Below, piece by piece: positions 60,907-64,000 of a stretch of 64,000 bases of DNA. Where the stretch lies: assembly GCA_977017575.1 (NCBI GenBank), contig CDRNVI010000046.1, positions 62,001 through 126,000 of the forward strand. The letters run 5' to 3'. Position numbers and translations under genes: made by a program. Under the pieces are notes generated by a model. That model was not told the DNA's origin, ran no database searches, and saw nothing but the letters and a program-made list of their open reading frames with translations. Position 1 is the first letter of the stretch. Every line of letters starts with the position of its first letter. The DNA is from Paramoeba atlantica (Eukaryota > Discosea).

Positions 60907-62505
60907 CTAAAATTTCCTGCTAATCGGGTCTGCTGGATTCTCTGACGAGGCAATGTAACGTGCCTGAATGCATATCCCTTTCCTTTTCGCTTCCTCTAAA
61001 ACCATGCGCAATTGACGTGCAATATTGTCCGACTTAGAAGTTTTCCTATTCAGTGCCTCTTTACATGAAGTGTTGTCCACAAAAAGATCCAGGCACGTTC
61101 CGCTTTCAAAATGCTCACCGAATTCTTCAAGGGCCAACCTTACAGCCGTAGCTTCAGCATTGTTTACTTCATACGTTGTTCCGGCTTCCCATGGCTTGCC
61201 TGTTATCAAAACCTCTCCTGTATCCAGATACAGAATCCCTCCCCACCCTTTGCGAGAAGCATCTGTGTAAAGACGATGTTTGTGAGGAACGAAATCTGGA
61301 TGAAGTGGAGCTTTAATCGGAGTATTTAATACTACCTCATCCCTCCATTGTGCCAAAATAATACGTGTTTTTCGTGGAAGGTCAACAGACTTATTACCTA
61401 TCCACGGACATCGATTCAACAAATTAATTCGTCGCTGAACAATCTTGACAGCGAAATGAAATCGCGGAATGACTATACCAAGCACAGCAGATGCGTACAG
61501 AAGGCGCCCCACCGCCGCCTCCAGATCTTTGAAGCTTAACGAGTAAAATCTGTCATTCTGCAACTTACGCACCACACGTGGTCCCAGGCTGACCTTGTGA
61601 TTGACGTGATCGTAATGAACTCCATTAAATACATAGTGCTGTGTCGGCTCATGACCTTTCTCCTTGAATTTTCCTCCCATCTCATCGCACCGTTTATCCA
61701 CAAAGCGTGCGTACTCCTGCGCTTGTTCCACAGTTCCCGAAAACCGAACTCCATCAACGTACACATCCATAGCTCCTCGTGTAAAAGCAGATTTAGCGCT
61801 ACACACTGTGATAAGTCCCCCAAGGGCGGAAGTTATCGTATGCATGATTTCTGGGGCACATCTATGCCCCATCGGAAGAACGTTCATTTCATAAGTACGG
61901 CCTTTTGATGAAAAGCGAAATTTACAACGCGCAGCTAGAGGAAGTGGTACTTGATAGAATCCACAGCTTAAATCTCTTTTCACTCCTATAGCGTCGTCAA
62001 CTCGATGCAAATATTTACTAGGATGAAGCAGGGGAACATCAGGGACATAATCTTTCAACCGGTCATTATCCCCGCGCGACCAAGATATAAATCTCCTCCG
62101 ATCGTGACCAAATTCGTCTTGTTCCACTACAGTAAACGGGATGATAAATTGAGCTGTAGGACGACGCTCTAATTCATCAGAAGAAACTTGAGAAATGATA
62201 CCGGCCTTCAAAAGAAGCGCAATATCGGACACAGGTAGAGAATTGAGTCCTTTCGGCTCTTTTTCAGCTATTTCAGGAACGTGTAGAAGTTCGTCCATAA
62301 CATTTTGAAAGCGCATCTTGGTTGGCAAGTCCATCCATCCTTTCACTACCTTTAGACCCATTAGAGGTGTATTCATTTTCACGTGTAATGGTATCTCAAA
62401 ATCTTTTGCCGTGGCCAGCTTAGACGAGCGCCGCGCGCAAGTAATCGAGTGCCGTTTCAAGTACGATACCTCAGAGTAAACTTGCTCCAACAGTTCAGCT
62501 GTCAT
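60907..62505 (-). CDS. YR retroelement RT/RNase H protein
   Basis: About 532 residues from ATG 62505 (MTAELLEQVYSEVS). Reverse transcriptase region with RRFISWSRGDNDRLKD, CGFYQVPL, VLPMGHRCAPEIMHT and YVDGVRFSG, then an RNase H domain with HRLYTDASRKGWGG, NNAEATAVRLAL, DLFVDNTS and ENPADPISRK. This is the DIRS/VIPER layout, in which RNase H directly follows RT. The frame is open further upstream, but there it is only the shadow of the recombinase. The family makes cDNA that is inserted by the recombinase, not by an integrase. Confidence 0.8.
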   Translation of the reverse strand: MTAELLEQVYSEVSYLKRHSITCARRSSKLATAKDFEIPLHVKMNTPLMGLKVVKGWMDLPTKMRFQNVMDELLHVPEIAEKEPKGLNSLPVSDIALLLKAGIISQVSSDELERRPTAQFIIPFTVVEQDEFGHDRRRFISWSRGDNDRLKDYVPDVPLLHPSKYLHRVDDAIGVKRDLSCGFYQVPLPLAARCKFRFSSKGRTYEMNVLPMGHRCAPEIMHTITSALGGLITVCSAKSAFTRGAMDVYVDGVRFSGTVEQAQEYARFVDKRCDEMGGKFKEKGHEPTQHYVFNGVHYDHVNHKVSLGPRVVRKLQNDRFYSLSFKDLEAAVGRLLYASAVLGIVIPRFHFAVKIVQRRINLLNRCPWIGNKSVDLPRKTRIILAQWRDEVVLNTPIKAPLHPDFVPHKHRLYTDASRKGWGGILYLDTGEVLITGKPWEAGTTYEVNNAEATAVRLALEEFGEHFESGTCLDLFVDNTSCKEALNRKTSKSDNIARQLRMVLEEAKRKGICIQARYIASSENPADPISRKF

Positions 62506-63191
62506 GCCGGGAGTCTCGCCGATACACGTTGCGTTCCGAGCGCTCTGGCCGTCGTTACTTGGTTTGCATTGTATCTTAACAGACTTTCGACATTTAAATG
62601 CTTGGTCATGTTCTGAACTTCTGATATCGTTAGATTCCCTTGAGCCACTTCCTGGAACAGCCACGTGATTGCACCCCTTTTTATTGAATGCGTCCCATAG
62701 CCATTTCCCAAGATTTCGCGTATTTTGCTGTCCATTCGAGATACCTCCGTGTAGCACATTCTGCACCTTTGGGGTATTCGTCTCATGTAGTCCGCTAACT
62801 CGGCAGTTCCGGGGCCCGTCACAATCGCGTACATATACGGTCGAAAGGGGTTCATTCTCGTTGACTTCGTTGCTCTTCCCCAGTAAATCACCACCTCTTC
62901 GGGAGTAACCTTTAATATCTGTTCTGTCGAGAGTTCCGCCGTTTCCGTCCAACGAGCTGCCGTTTTCCAGCACAAAAGAGCCGTCATGCTCTCGGATGTT
63001 GTTAGACTTCTTCTCAACCGTCTTAGAAGGACGGGAGTAATTGCAAGCATTTGTCTCTGTGGTTCTAGTCCGCCTTGCGCTTGCAACGCCTTTCCGTACA
63101 TCTTCAATGGGGTTGCTTCGGCCCCCATGAGCGTAATAAGAGTCTGCAGATTCCTTGCGTAGGCCAGTCGTGTCGACGTCGCCAGTTTCAA
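62502..63191 (-). CDS. YR retroelement tyrosine recombinase
   Basis: 229 residues, a tyrosine recombinase of the kind used by DIRS/VIPER elements to join circular DNA into the genome. Core residues are visible: Arg in AARWTE, the H-x-x-R of THSIKRGA, the second His in MTKHLNVES and the Tyr of LLRYNAN. The stop codon overlaps the ATG of the RT/RNase H frame as ATGA. The start codon lies 13 bases inside the end of repeat block 3. Confidence 0.78.
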   Translation of the reverse strand: MKLATSTRLAYARNLQTLITLMGAEATPLKMYGKALQAQGGLEPQRQMLAITPVLLRRLRRSLTTSESMTALLCWKTAARWTETAELSTEQILKVTPEEVVIYWGRATKSTRMNPFRPYMYAIVTGPGTAELADYMRRIPQRCRMCYTEVSRMDSKIREILGNGYGTHSIKRGAITWLFQEVAQGNLTISEVQNMTKHLNVESLLRYNANQVTTARALGTQRVSARLPA

Positions 63192-63203
63192 TGAGTCTAC
63201 GAA

Positions 63204-63855
63204 ATCCAGTTCGTGCTTTCACGTACATTAACAAAGAATATGAAAAGATATATTAAGAAGAAATATAACTGGAAATAGAACATAACGAAAATTCATTGAA
63301 ATCGTCATACATGTAGATCAGTTTCTCAAAGAGTACAAGTCTCATCACATCAGCACAGTTTGAAACAATATTCCGGAATTCCATAATCAAAGTAACTTGT
63401 GAACGGGAAGACCCATCCCCTCAGCTCGCAGCCAAATGGCTGGGGGCTGGTGGGTGGGTGCGAAAACGAGTGAAGCTTTACCCAAATAGAATAGTCACTA
63501 ATACAGTCACATAAGAATAAAATCAATTTCACGCGAAAATGCATACAGTTCATACACGTACATAATTATTAACAAACCCTATTCAAATATAATCCCTCCT
63601 GAATTTCAATCCGTAAACTTTTAGAAATCCAGTTCGTGCTTTCACGTACATTAACAAAGAATATGAAAAGATATATTAAGAAGAAATATAACTGGAAATA
63701 GAACATAACGAAAATTCATTGAAATCGTCATACATGTAGATCAGTTTCTCAAAGAGTACAAGTCTCATCACATCAGCACAGTTTGAAACAATATTCCGGA
63801 ATTCCATAATCAAAGTAACTTGTGAACGGGAAGACCCATCCCCTCAGCTCGCAGC
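63204..63855. repeat. Repeat-spacer-repeat block 3
   Basis: Direct repeats of about 230 bp (63204-63433 and 63627-63855), containing AAATCCAGTTCGTGCTTTCA, are separated by a spacer of about 195 bp starting AAATGGCTGGGGGCTGGTGG. The second copy is followed by ACCAACCCGAGCAC. The repeats look identical by eye, apart from the ends. The left copy runs into the recombinase gene start. Confidence 0.88.
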
Positions 63856-64000
63856 CAACCAACCCGAGCACACGTCACGTCGCGTAATTCATACCCGAGC
63901 ACGTGTCAGTAACCCAATTACTCGCTACCGACTGACTCGTCCGCCCCCTTTTTTTTCTGATGATTCTATATAAATAAGTTTTTTTTTTTTTTTTTTTTGA
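63856..64000. other. Right edge of window
   Basis: CCCGAGCAC is repeated at about 63861 and 63892, followed by a pyrimidine-rich stretch and a final T-run. Similar CCCGAGCAC lies at about 60863, just past the RT/RNase H gene, so this is probably the 3' part of another element of the same kind. Confidence 0.4.

Larger units (their letters stand above)
60907..63191 (-). mobile_element. Tyrosine-recombinase retroelement (VIPER/DIRS-like), body
   Basis: Body of a YR retroelement with two overlapping reading frames on minus, recombinase first and RT/RNase H second, the order known for VIPER of trypanosomes. Both frames are open throughout, so it looks whole over this part; a gag-like frame was not found. 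It is flanked on its 5' side by repeat block 3 and on its 3' side by block 2. Near-identity of the repeats in block 3 points to a fairly recent insertion. Confidence 0.8.

Noticed and set aside
62506-63234. Upstream extension of the RT/RNase H frame (about 240 codons)
   Set aside because: It overlaps the tyrosine recombinase, whose motifs are clear in the other frame; the extension shows no domain.
1-64000. tRNA genes, rRNA genes and CRISPR arrays
   Set aside because: I looked for GGTTCGAATCC-type B boxes, rRNA core strings and regularly spaced identical repeats with unique spacers and found none. A eukaryotic origin also makes CRISPR unexpected.

Overview
The window looks like nuclear DNA of a kinetoplastid or closely related euglenozoan protist, probably not a typical trypanosomatid because it carries so many DNA transposons. 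The evidence is as follows. HSP70 begins [17 protein letters not shown] and ends [11 protein letters not shown], as I recall for trypanosomatid HSP70, and it lies in a near-identical tandem array. Almost every host gene reads leftwards on the minus strand, with no visible introns and short spacers. Several starts are preceded by a pyrimidine tract and an AG, like trans-splice acceptors. The retroelements are tyrosine-recombinase (VIPER/DIRS-like) and restriction-like-endonuclease LINE (CRE/NeSL-like) types. A 16-base match to the kinetoplastid spliced leader sits at the 5' edge of the LINE.

Layout. Positions 1-8.2 kb hold two HSP70 copies, an RRM/SR-type RNA-binding protein, a small leucine-rich-repeat (LRR) protein and a proline-rich low-complexity protein, all on minus. 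Positions 8.4-27.5 kb are a transposon zone interrupted by one LRR gene. It holds the LINE, a broken Tc1/mariner copy with a large palindrome, an apparently intact Tc1/mariner copy with 104-bp inverted repeats, several TA-flanked C-rich short elements, and a decayed hAT gene split by a 3.1-kb element. Positions 27.9-53.1 kb are a leftward gene cluster: an unknown protein, NAA50-like acetyltransferase, a TBC (Rab-GAP) protein with an N-terminal signal-like segment, FCF1/UTP24, a pogo-type transposon remnant, a PRA1-like membrane protein, a second TBC paralogue, an ankyrin protein, KRI1, an enhancer-of-polycomb-like protein, a mitochondrial L27-like protein, a CRK3-like cyclin-dependent kinase and ribosomal protein SA. 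Positions 53.7-55.6 kb are a G-rich minisatellite. Positions 56-64 kb are fossil tyrosine-recombinase retroelements, with matching repeat-spacer-repeat blocks, and other transposon fragments.

The genes do not form one pathway, as expected for a polycistronic cluster. Ribosome production recurs (FCF1, KRI1, RPSA, mitochondrial L27-like), and the two TBC proteins with a PRA1-like protein suggest membrane traffic. The most unusual items are the spliced-leader-like string beside the LINE, the paired signal-peptide/TBC proteins, and the tandem arrangement of tyrosine-recombinase elements. No tRNA, rRNA or CRISPR array was recognised. Several starts were moved from upstream TTG/GTG codons to the first ATG.
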